Origin: Cotesia glomerata | Lineage: Eukaryota; Arthropoda; Insecta; Hymenoptera; Braconidae | DNA: 64,000 nt | Direction of reading: 5' to 3' | Assembly (NCBI RefSeq): GCF_020080835.1 | Contig: NC_058158.1 | Location: forward strand, 31,514,305-31,578,304 | Shown: in pieces, positions 12,964-23,034 of the stretch | Layout: every line of letters starts with the position of its first letter | How positions within the stretch are numbered: the stretch's first letter is position 1 | Notes under the pieces: generated by a model | What the model was told of the DNA's origin: nothing | The model's input: only the letters and a program-made list of their open reading frames with translations | Database searches by the model: none | Made by a program: the position numbers and the translations under genes

Positions 12964-15900
12964 TATTATTGTACAATGTAAGATTTAATAAGAATATATT
13001 GAATATCTCGATTATGATAATAAACAAATAATTATAATTACAACAACAATAATGACTATCAAGTTGGCCAATAGATTTATAAAGCATGGTTAATATTGTA
13101 ACAATGCATCTGTATAATTTTTATAAGTGGATAAATATAGTGAATATAATAATAAAAAAATTTCAAACAAAAACACTAAAATTGATAAGATTAATGATAA
13201 ATATATACTATTAAAAATTTGATCAATAATTACCATTGAAAGCTTTATTATTTATTTATCATTATCAGAGTCTGGGTTTTTTTTTATTTCAACTACCTGC
13301 TTGTAACCAATAGTTAAATAAAAAACTTCCTTTAAAACCGAGTACAGATAACTACGGTAAAAGCTATTGAAAAGATGTACAAGCTTGGGCTAATCCCTTT
13401 GCCAGGGTGTTAAGCCTAAAAAAAGTAAGCTCGTGAAGTTTAACAATTTTCAATTTTAAAGAAAAAAGCAACTTTTGAAACGCGGAAACGAGCAAAGCGT
13501 TCAATATGCGGACGGGCGAGTTAACCAATGCGGTCTACCATCAAAACTGGGCTGTCTGTGTGGTGGTCGGTGCTCTTTTCTCGGGCGTTCTTTATAAACC
13601 CACACACGTATTTATTTTTTTATTTCACTAGTACAGTACGGTTTCCAATAACGTTCAGTACAGTATTTGTGCAAGTACTAACGCAGAATAGAAGAGGCGA
13701 TGAGTAGCTCTTTTTGTGTCTAAAATTACACTCAGTTCATAAAAATTCTCGATTATTCTCTTTTATGCAGTAGTGGGTAGGTTGGTTTTATGTCTAAAAA
13801 TGTGTTACGTCAATGCCGATGAGACGGAAAGAGAGGATATTTAAATATATATGTATAGTAAAAATATATTGCGCAGAGGGTTGTAATTGTCTGTCGGTGG
13901 ATGAATGCCCGGTTTACTCTCTGCAACGCGAATATAGCTGGTTTAATTGTATATCGATGGAAATATGTATATGTACATATTAGATATGTGTAGATATGTA
14001 TATAGTTATATATTTCGGGGAAAGGAGTGATGGATAGATGGATAGATAGTTACGTCCCTATTGCGTCACTAACAGATAAGCTGTTGGTGTTTCTGGTGGA
14101 CATCGGTCGGATGACATTGTATGTTATATTAGTGCAGCTAGCAGAGCAGACTGCACCCGATGGATCCAATGGCATCCTGTAGTGACCATCACTGCATCCA
14201 CAAAGATACGCTGGGTGAGCTCAACAAAAGCAAATACGCTAACCAATAATCCTGGCTTCCATTATTCGGTGCGCTTTAAACTTTATTTTTTATTTTTATA
14301 CTTTATATCTATTCCTATTCTGTCTCTGTATATTTATATAGGTATAGAGATGGTGACTGTAGTATTTCACTGTGGATTATCGATAAATTACTAATCTCTA
14401 CTGTACTACTATAGCATACCCGATCTAGCTACTATCCACGTTACTAATTAGTCATGCGTTTATCCGCATTGTCAGAGACACACGCATGCGGTAATTGACG
14501 CTCGACTACTAATTCCCGTTCGCTGTTCGTTGTGTCATTATCTTTCATTATTTCACATCATCGGCGCCTGGGATACGAAAGATTATCTGTGATTTTCTGA
14601 CTACTATTCTTCGATGTTATTGTTCCGTGTTTACGTAAAAATTAAGCCGGAAATAATGACGGTAGTAATAGTCGAGTAATAAGTTATCCGAAATATATAC
14701 GTTAAGGTAGATCGAAAAAGGCGAGAATTTTTTTTTTTTTTTTTTCAAATAATCTTGGAATTACGTCAGAGAATATCAAAATGAAGATTATGTCAAAGTT
14801 TGAGCCCTCATTTTTTAATTAAAAATATTTTTAAACTTCGTCTTACAAGCAACTTACCAATTCGCGCGATACATATTTTTTATTAGTAAATAGATGTTCT
14901 TAAAACTAAATGAATTTTCATTTAAATAATAATAATTTCGCTAAAAATGCAAAAAATCTGCCAATTAGGCTATGGCTAACTTTAACTTCAAATAACTTTT
15001 GAAAAATAAATTTATCGAAAAAATCATAAGACCTTTGTAGAACGTTCACTTTTCTTGTGAGGCAAGTTATAAAATTCAAAAGTTTAAAAATATTTTTTTC
15101 CTATCTTATTTGAATAGGAAATTTCTAATATTAAAGATTTTAATTTTTACAGGATTTTAATTTTTGTATTTTTCAATGAAATTTTATGATAATTTAAAAA
15201 AAAATTTTTTTTTTTTTCAATTTTCTTATATCGGTATTGGAGTTTTAAAGTTTATTTTACCTAAAGTTTAGATCCCAGAGTCGAATGTTTTTTCAAGCTT
15301 TTTTTTGAAGTTTATTTATTTTATTTCTCGCGAAGAGATATAGATAAATAGAGAAGTAAGAGTAAAGTAAAGCGACGAAGAAGATGTAACCACATGTGCA
15401 GTAGGAATGAAAGTTGTGAAAAATGAGTTCTCGAGTCTGCATACGCTTAGAATGCAAATGTACTCTACATCTCTTGTGGCTCTAAACACACAACTGTCAG
15501 GGTATGCTGGCGAGGAAGATGACAAAGAAAAAGTTAAAGTAAAAGAAGGAGAAGTCTGAAAAGTAAAAAAGAAAAATAGATGATGAAGAGAATATGATGG
15601 CAATGGTATGAGTAAAGTGATGTGTAATAGAATTCAAAGCAAGCGAGAATAATAAAATAAGGAGAGAAAAAGATAAAGATAAAGTAGAACAGTACAGTAG
15701 GTTGAGAAAGTAAGACGGTGGATGGTGGATCTTGTGATCAAACTTTACACACTCTACGTAGAAACTTGGAGAAATTATGTCCTGATGGGCTGAAGCGCAT
15801 GGGTCGCCGATAAATCGCAGCCCAGCAAATGCCTTAAGAGAGTTTCCAAACGAATATCAGAGTCGGCTACACCAGAAGGTAGCAGAGAGAAGTATGTATT

Positions 15901-18900
15901 AAGTTAGATTTCTGGGAGTGCAAGAGAGAAGAAAAACAAGTCGTGGTATAGGTGTCCCATACTTACATTACATTACGAATAAAAAGTAAAATCTCCTGTA
16001 GCTGTATAAGGAGCGCCTATACATCCTCGATCCTGACTCGTCAGTGGTTTATGGTGTCACAGTCAACGATTCCTCTGGCACTGCTGCTTATACTCCGACA
16101 ACATAAATTGAACGGCGCGAAATTACCAATAAATTTTATTGTATCCAATTGACTTAACTCCCATGCTAATAAAACTTTTGACGACTTATGTAATTAGAGT
16201 CCCTGATTTTCTATATTCTTAAACTCGTTTTATCATTCTTATTCAAGAATAAGACGATCCCTTCTATTCCTTAGTCTCGAATAACTCTCGGAAGACTACC
16301 AGCCAGCAGAGTGAGCTGTGAAGTAAAGGGAGTTTGTGAATTTAACGGAAGAATCGTGAACCGGAAAGGAAATATGTCTTGAATAAAAGTGATGTCAATG
16401 CAGAATTGATCAGGTAGACGGAGGGGAATTATCGTAGTTTTGAAAGTGATTTAAAGACGAGGGTAACGAGTAAAGCAGAAAACGAGGATGAGGAGCTGAG
16501 TGAAAGTTTAAATTATAACATTCCAAACTGTATTTTCGATAATTTCTTCTCTTTCTGGTAGATTCGATATTTGAGCATGTCCGCTCTACGTCTTTACCCT
16601 TTTCAACGTGTCCTATCAACACTCAGGGAATTGAACGAATACGAGGGATGTAAGCAATCGAGGACCCCAGAACACCCATGATTATGCATTAAATGTCGTT
16701 TCGAGCTGGCACGCTCGCACAACCCAATGAGAACTTCCGAATCGGATTCACCGACTACTACAACCATTTTGGTATTATAATTGTATAAGACTGTCCACCT
16801 GATATTGCCGATTGCCGGACCCTATTCAGCAACTTTGAATGTTCAAGTAGAGCTGCTTTTACTGCTGATGCTCCAATTGCTGTTGGTATTAGTGCTAGTA
16901 TTAGAACAGGTCATGTTGGGACACAAAGTAGTATGGAAATAGCCAAAGCTTTGATGGTTTTGGTGCTACTCCCCTGAGAGGCGGAGAGATAATATTGCTT
17001 AACGATCGAATCAATAGACTGACGTGTAACGAAGAAACTTTTCCCGCCTTTCATTCAATACCTCTCAGCTGTGCGGTTTTTCAATCTCACTCTCGCCCAC
17101 ATCCAGACCTTCTGGATTATATATGTTTCTATTCTATGTATACATACTTAACTACCATAGAGAAACTTTTCTATTTGAAAGGGCTTTCGTGGTGACGGCT
17201 GTTCAATCAATCAACATATGCATTTAGATTTTAGCCAAATATCATTCCTACGTTATTGTTGATTTATCATTTTCAGATTAGTCATTAATGATTAATGATT
17301 AAAGAAGTAATTAATTACTGGAAAGCTCTGGGCATAAAGGGGTGAGTAGCTCATTTCGGAAGGGTGAAATTGAATTGACTCATTATTTTTGTGAGGTATG
17401 TTTTCAAATTGGTATTTTGGTCATTACTCCGTGGAATGATTCATCACTATCGAATGTTAAATATTAAAACCCGAAATTTATCAAGAACAGTTGAAAAATT
17501 ACAGTTATAAGTACAATTTATAGAAAATGAATGCTTTGAGGAAAAAAGTGGAAAATTTAGTTTGAAAATTGAAATTTTACAAACTTTATTGTTTTTTTAC
17601 AAATATTCTTGTCAATGTTTTATGTGTTTAAAATAAATTTTCTATCAATTTAGAGTATAAATTTTTTTCATAAAAGACAATTTTGACAAAATCTAAGGAA
17701 TGTCAATTAATGTATGTTTGAAATGACAGCCGAGTAAATTATGATAAGATAATAACTTGACTAAATTTAAAAAAAAAATTAGGAAAACGGTTGACCCTGA
17801 AGGCCATTCCTGCAACTTCCCGATAATTCCATACTTAGGCGCTTGAAATTGCACCAATGACGTTTTTGAGCTCTTCGAGCTAAAAAATACAATTTATGAG
17901 TTATTTTGAGCTCTCCGAGCTCAAAAGTCTGATAGAGATTTGATAAGACACTATTTTTTGAATTTTTAAACCTCAATAACTTTTGAATGAATAAACCAAT
18001 TTTCACGCGGTTGGCAGAATTCGACGCAGTTTTTCAAGCCTCACAAAGAATCAAAGTTTAAATTGATCGCGCTAGGAATTTCGGAGTTATTCCAAAAAAA
18101 CACTTTTTTCGGTTTTCTTTCGTTCACGATATCTCTCGAACGAATCAACCGATTTTGACTGGACTAGTGGCGATCGACGTGGTTTTTTGAGGTTAAGAGC
18201 TGATTAGTTTTTTAAGTTGAACCATCAAGCCGTTTAAAAGTTATTCCAAAAAAACCACATTCGAAAAAAATTTTTTTTTCAGTTTTTCGAAGATTTCTCA
18301 AAATCTATTGATCTGAATCGGTCTAAATAGTTCTCAAAATCTAAGTTTGGTCAAGCCCTTTCGAATGGCACCAACCCCGATGAAATCGGTCAAGCCGTTC
18401 AAAAGTTATAAGCAGTTCACATATTTTCACACACACACACATACACACAGACATAGTGACAACCTCGCGGGGATAGTCAGGGAAGCTTCCTGTGACCTTC
18501 AAACATCGAGATCTGATGAAAACTCGATTTTTGCAAAACGGGGTGAAAACAATAACTTCCCAATTTTTGAAAATCTTCGATTTTCTTAGCGGGAAGTTAA
18601 AAATATTGAATTTTGAAATAAAATTTTTGCATTTAAGATTGAGTTTCATAAAAAACCAGTTTTTATATTATTTTACAAACATTACTATTGAGATTTAAAA
18701 AAATTGAAACAATAAAAGAAAATCACGTATCGAAATTTTGCATAATTGAAACTTTAAATTCAAAGCATGTGATAGTACTAATTAATAAAAAACTACTAAA
18801 AACGTTGCATAGCTAAATTTACTCCATAAATTAAATGAAGCCTATCGCGGCTTTAGCTCAAAAGATACCCTAGGCATAAAAATTATATTCAATTACTAAA

Positions 18901-19093
18901 ATTACCTTCTTAATATAGCAAGTCGCTGCTCCTGGACTTTTATGTATCCATGGAGAGTGTCAATGAGCACGGACTCAGTTTCCAGAAGTTCTTCCATATC
19001 AGCAAGTGCAGTGTAAAGTTCGCCATTTCCGATGGAAACGAAAGATACCAGGACTAGTGTCACCACTGTCACAAGTACCGGAAATGGCGACAT
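506..19093 (-). CDS. P4HA: prolyl 4-hydroxylase alpha subunit, 5' part (three exons)
   Basis: The product hydroxylates proline in collagen-like X-Pro-Gly repeats in the ER lumen, using Fe(II), 2-oxoglutarate and ascorbate, in a complex with protein disulfide isomerase. The coding join is complement(506..673, 3056..3378, 18906..19093). It gives about 226 residues: signal peptide (about 1-24), N-terminal dimerisation domain with heptad-like leucines (about 25-155), then the start of the TPR-like peptide-substrate-binding domain (from about 171). Family hallmarks seen are YSREHEEAS, SNPINAYLLVKRL and GDYYHTVLWMQEA. The three exons join in frame with conserved residues across both junctions. The catalytic domain (HxD...H...K) lies past the left edge, so the gene is cut by the window and not broken. 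Intron 1 is about 15.5 kb and carries the whole HELZ-like gene on the opposite strand. Insects have several alpha-subunit paralogs, and I cannot say which this is. Confidence 0.93.
674..3055. other. P4HA intron 2
   Basis: 2382 bp. A GC-richer patch at about 1375-1730 is open for 60-80 codons on both strands but shows no recognisable protein and no convincing splice signals. A TATG repeat lies at 2757-2776. The rest is AT-rich with nothing further seen. Confidence 0.7.
3056..3378 (-). CDS. P4HA: P4HA coding exon 2: N-terminal dimerisation domain
   Basis: The exon begins after the acceptor TGTTACAG (minus strand) and reads RNVENYSREHEEASRN, then SNPINAYLLVKRLTTDWKRV and onward to GVQYSTGLS. 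It covers residues 63 to 171 and nearly all of the P4Ha_N-type domain. I place its end at a GTCAGT donor (3055-3050), because only this phase-1 cut joins to exon 3 with the family sequence LSAGDCFELG. A GTATCC donor four bases further on would shift the frame. The acceptor has an A-rich tract in place of a pyrimidine tract, and a transposon-like element starts 64 bp upstream of it. Confidence 0.93.
3442..4138. mobile_element. TTAA-bounded inverted-repeat element, 697 bp
   Basis: The left end reads TTAAGGAAGTTCGAGCG and the right end is its exact reverse complement, CGCTCGAACTTCCTTAA. A weaker match (CTAATG) continues inward. A second inverted pair inside (GATTTGACAATA near 3643 and its complement near 3767) gives a foldback layout. 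There is no transposase reading frame, so it would be a non-autonomous DNA element. TTAA at both ends recalls piggyBac-type target sites, but TTAA may equally be part of the terminal repeat. It lies in P4HA intron 1, 64 bp from the exon 2 acceptor. Confidence 0.6.
4139..8689. other. P4HA intron 1, stretch upstream of the HELZ-like gene
   Basis: AT-rich, with one AAT microsatellite (5260-5331) and a GC-richer patch at about 6700-7080 that shows no convincing coding frame. I looked here for a CCCH-finger exon of HELZ and saw none. Confidence 0.6.
5260..5331. repeat. (AAT)n microsatellite
   Basis: About 24 uninterrupted AAT units, within the large P4HA intron. Confidence 0.95.
8690..8891 (+). 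promoter_or_regulatory. GC-richer segment: probable HELZ promoter or 5'UTR exon
   Basis: In very AT-rich surroundings this stretch is CpG- and GC-rich (for example CCGCGCCGACGCCCC). It ends with a good donor (GATG then GTAACT at 8892). A matching acceptor, ACGTTTCAG, ends at 9051, and 9052-9102 would then be the rest of the 5' leader. A short upstream reading frame starts at an ATG at 8777. If spliced here, it would run about 50 codons and stop at 9087-9089, 13 bp before the HELZ start codon. The exon and promoter roles are inferred from composition and splice signals only. Confidence 0.4.
9103..10053 (+). CDS. HELZ: HELZ-like exon 1: HELZ central region
   Basis: This exon encodes residues 1-317. 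I chose the ATG at 9103 for its good context (ACAATGG) and because an in-frame TAG at 9079-9081 blocks extension upstream in the same exon. The protein opens with an acidic MADVRLGDDNLESES stretch. It then enters the beta-rich HELZ domain that precedes the helicase core: WTWHFEIRTIGRQLKNLSLS, DAHRDNFSI, FRQNVLFGFEGYPVVRRKI, NYRGRMHELIAVEELARH. The exon ends in CAG before GTTTGT, phase 0. In vertebrate HELZ this region follows the CCCH finger directly. Confidence 0.9.
9103..12698 (+). CDS. HELZ: HELZ-like SF1 RNA helicase (four exons, 907 aa)
   Basis: Coding join: 9103..10053, 10290..10976, 11256..11771, 12129..12698. All three introns are phase 0 (236, 279 and 357 bp) with GT-AG ends. The product belongs to the UPF1-like superfamily 1B. 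HELZ binds mRNA-decay and CCR4-NOT factors in animals and represses or destabilises mRNAs in the cytoplasm. Helicase motifs in order: Q-like LNDKQREA (about 450-457), Walker A GPYGTGKT (476-483), motif Ia CTQSNSAAD (506-513), motif II DEAAQA (600-605), motif III SGDQMQLAP (626-634), motif IV QNYRSH (670-675), motif V VLNVQGKQF with STVRTR (788-806), motif VI NTAITRAK (831-838). Before the helicase core lies the HELZ-specific central region (DAHRDNFSI, GTFRQNVLFGFE, HELIAVEELARHEQ). The CCCH finger and the long disordered C-terminal region of vertebrate HELZ are not found. The gene lies wholly within P4HA intron 1, antisense to it. Confidence 0.93.
10290..10976 (+). CDS. HELZ: HELZ-like exon 2: pre-helicase region, Walker A and motif Ia
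   Basis: Residues 318-546. The acceptor TTTTTAAATAG is followed by LSLGRGISEDMKSGRLLL. The exon carries the Q-like motif (LNDKQREA), the ATP-binding loop GPYGTGKT and motif Ia (LLCTQSNSAADLYVKEF). Its upstream part (YARLSKHCVERLNLKPDTQ, SRMPFCEWHRAVD) matches the HELZ accessory beta-barrel region. It ends in AATACG before GTATGC, phase 0. The key ATPase residues G-x-x-G-K-T are intact. Confidence 0.93.
11256..11771 (+). CDS. HELZ: HELZ-like exon 3: motifs II, III and IV
   Basis: Residues 547-718. The acceptor TTTTCAG is followed by VHATVRKYCLTD. The exon contains the Walker B box (THIVIDEAAQALECE), motif III (LILSGDQMQLAPEVYSD) and motif IV (CRINLCQNYRSHAAI). DEAA is the standard UPF1-like form of motif II, which predicts an active ATPase. 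It ends in GAAATTCAG before GTACTG, phase 0. Confidence 0.93.
11920..11936. repeat. (CTAG)n short tandem repeat
   Basis: Four copies of the self-complementary tetramer CTAG in HELZ-like intron 3. No function is suggested. Confidence 0.7.
12129..12698 (+). CDS. HELZ: HELZ-like exon 4: motifs V and VI, apparent C-terminus
   Basis: Residues 719-907. The acceptor TTTTTTCAG is followed by GEFSTGFYNDEEAVELA. The exon includes the RecA2 core (SIGVLAHYSEQVARIRNELR), motif V (ERVLNVQGKQF) and motif VI (NTAITRAKALVAVVGDPVAL). It closes with LNPLAREFVPRKV and TAA (12696-12698), the point where the vertebrate helicase core gives way to the disordered tail. The stop overlaps a good donor: GTGTAAGTAG could splice after 12694 (phase 2) into another exon. 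No downstream Pro/Gln-rich exon was recognised, so I call the TAA as the end with some doubt. Confidence 0.88.
   Translation, partial: GEFSTGFYNDEEAVELAKQIASLKSRWPVEEWGPFSEDSIGVLAHYSEQVARIRNELRKRKLFSVSVERVLNVQGKQFTAVFISTVRTRNCCRYSAENSVSDYGFLTNPRLLNTAITRAKALVAVVGDPVALLTTGPCRSLWGKYFQKAKVWGVPYLQLKEHMMHSLAPPVPLGAPLNPLAREFVPRKV
12857..12862 (+). terminator. candidate polyadenylation signal AATAAA for the HELZ-like gene
   Basis: AATAAA lies 159 bp after the TAA stop and just before an AT dinucleotide tract. In DNA this AT-rich the hexamer occurs often by chance, so the call is weak. Confidence 0.25.
12886..12959. repeat. (AT)n microsatellite
   Basis: About 36 alternating AT units, about 190 bp after the HELZ-like stop codon. 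Confidence 0.95.
12960..17765. other. P4HA intron 1, stretch downstream of the HELZ-like gene
   Basis: No exon was recognised, including no Pro/Gln-rich tail exon for HELZ. 14731-14748 is a T run. 14750-15280 has repeat-like phrasing (CAAATAACTTTTGAAAAATA) loosely like the modular elements. 15320-16950 is purine-rich and GC-richer, with only short chance frames. Confidence 0.6.
17766..18611 (+). mobile_element. AACTTCCCG-family modular element, copy A
   Basis: It starts at AAAAATTAGGAAAACGGTTG and ends with TTAGCGGGAAGTTAAAAATA. AACTTCCCG near the start and GCGGGAAGTT at the end form a short inverted pair. The order inside is: two GAGCTC hairpin blocks (about 17860-17930), three degenerate modules of roughly 150 bp (about 17965-18415) each built round phrases like AACTTTTGAATGAATAAACC, a short CA tract (18428-18448), and a terminal block with an imperfect hairpin. 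No long reading frame is present. Two more copies lie at 20686-23034. The family is defined only by these copies, and its class is unknown. Confidence 0.7.
18612..18905. other. P4HA intron 1, 5' end
   Basis: Short AT-rich stretch between copy A and coding exon 1. It starts with the GTAAT donor at 18905-18901 on the minus strand. Nothing else was seen. Confidence 0.6.
18906..19093 (-). CDS. P4HA: P4HA coding exon 1: start codon and signal peptide
   Basis: The ATG is at 19093-19091 in the context GAAAATGTC. Residues 1-24 (MSPFPVLVTVVTLVLVSFVS, then IGNG) are a hydrophobic signal peptide, with likely cleavage before ELYTALADMEE. The mature N-terminus matches the alpha-subunit pattern in which a short acidic segment is followed by a helix ending in QEQRLAILRR. 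The exon ends in AAG before a GTAAT donor, leaving two bases (phase 2). AG joined to the A that opens exon 2 makes an Arg codon. This is the most upstream coding exon. Confidence 0.9.
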
Positions 19094-19138
19094 TTTCGGG
19101 CTCTTCTTGTCGTATCTATTTTATAAATTGATTGAGTT

Positions 19139-19160
19139 CTGAAAACACACAATAGATATT
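19139..19160 (-). other. putative 3' splice site of a P4HA 5'UTR intron
   Basis: On the minus strand the sequence reads TTGTGTGTTTTCAG, then AACTC, with the intron ending at 19139. The untranslated stretch 19138-19094 lies between it and the ATG. The pyrimidine-rich tract and CAG suggest that transcription starts at a separate non-coding exon further right. I could not place that exon. Confidence 0.45.
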
Positions 19161-20685
19161 TTTAATTAAAATTTCATTTACCAGTTAATACGCGCTATTG
19201 TCAAGCTTAATTACGTGACATTGTTTCTCACAAGCATGAGTAATAAATTAATTTTACAACAAATATGGTGTGAAGAGCACAAAAGCTATAATAAACCGGC
19301 GCGTTGTTGCCAAAATTGATTATTAATTTCCTAGCTTTGATTATGAAAAGTCATCAAAAAAGTTTTGATAAATTTTGTAAATAACTTCTGAATTAAGTGA
19401 GTTTCTTCTATGATATCAGTATATGTCACGGCTGGTGTTGTTGCTTGGCTATGTACTCTACTCCTCTATCTTTCCATCCCCAATTCTTGACTATAACTGT
19501 CCTTGTATAATTTACGTGTACTTCCTTCCGTGAATCCCGGCCTGAAGTTTAACATGACGAGGCGCGTGTACCAGCGAGAGCCAAGTCTCGAGTCCGCTGA
19601 TGCAGGAGTAAAGTACCAACAACCAAGAACTGGAACAGGGAAATAAGGAGGAAAGAAGCAGTGTGTGAGATGAGTGAAAAAGAGCAAGAGGAAAAGGCAC
19701 CCCTTACTCTTACTCCTGCTTCTACTTCCTAACCAAAGTTTCTGTTAAGAAGTATAAGAACAAGAGCCAAACCAAGAGTGGCTAAAATGTTGCGAGGAAC
19801 ATCCTGTACAAGACTAAAGCTGAGGACATAGGAAAGAGGAACGCACCTCCCTTGTTATTAAAGAGCTAAAGAAGTACTTGTAGAAAGAAGGAGAGGGAAA
19901 CGGGAGCTACAGAAGCAAGAGTGGAAGTGAAGAATGTTAAAAGGGGTGTACGCTAAAAGTTCTTAAGCCGTTTCTTTTAAAGGGAACTGCTTAGTTGCAA
20001 ATTAAGAAAAAATTCCGTAATCGTGTTTGGAAAGTCGAGGCGCCACTGCTGAATTTACACCTGGTAGACTGGATCGTAGATGAAACTCATCATGGACCGA
20101 GTCAAGAGTGAGTATATACCTAGTACAGTATATAGCGGATGATTTCACATCCTCAGTGTAAGTGGAGAAGAAGTGTACCGAGAGACTGGTGCCCGAGGCA
20201 CTGCAGATGGAAACTTTTGGTGGGATTAAAGTCCTCATCCACATCCACGGCCGGACGATGACCCGAGCGACCTAACTAATTAAGAGCCCCTCCCACGCTC
20301 ATCCCTTGATTTATTCTGTCCCTAGCATCCAAAAGTACCGGGACTGTACTTTTGTGCTCTGGTCATTGGTTTCATTCTCTTGGCTTTAATGTTTTCTCTC
20401 TTCATTTATACGCTCAATCCGGTTTATTTCATTGTCGGTATCCTCTCAAAAGCTTCACTTTCTCGTGTAGTATTTAAAGTCACTTTATTATTGAACATTC
20501 GCGTATAATTCGCCTGAATAAAAGGATGAAGAATTATTTTCGGATTATCAAAGGCATTTTATTATTCATTTGAGTGGTTTAAAATTTAACGTAAGCCTGC
20601 TTCACAATCATTATCATCGCTAATAGCGTTTTTGAATTATTTAAAATTGAAGTTTCCCTTTTTTATTTGTTTATTTATTTATTTT
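19161..20685. other. region upstream of P4HA coding exon 1
   Basis: Should hold a 5'UTR intron or promoter of P4HA. 19430-20320 is GC-richer and purine-rich, with short frames on both strands that look like chance. No core promoter could be placed. Confidence 0.4.
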
Positions 20686-22810
<2,125 letters not shown>

Positions 22811-23034
22811 CTATGAAACTTCTATCAGAATTTTTAGCTCGAAGAGCTCAAAAGCATAGAAAAGCTATCTTTTTAAGCTCGAAGAGCTTAAAATAACACA
22901 TAAATTGTAATTTTGAGCTCGGAGAGCTCAAAAATATCATTAGTGCAATTTTAAGCACCTAGGTATGGAATTAGCGGGAAGTTGCATGGATGAACTTCAG
23001 GGTCTACCGTTTTTCTAATTTTTTTTTTTTATTT
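22811..23034 (-). mobile_element. AACTTCCCG-family element, copy B (right part, reverse orientation)
   Basis: This carries GAGCTC hairpin blocks (AGCTCGAAGAGCTC and GAGCTCGGAGAGCTC), then TAGCGGGAAGTTGCATG, GGGTCTACCGTTTTTCTAAT and a T-rich end. It is the reverse complement of the first 200 or so bases of copies A and C, and completes the element begun at 20686. Confidence 0.65.
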
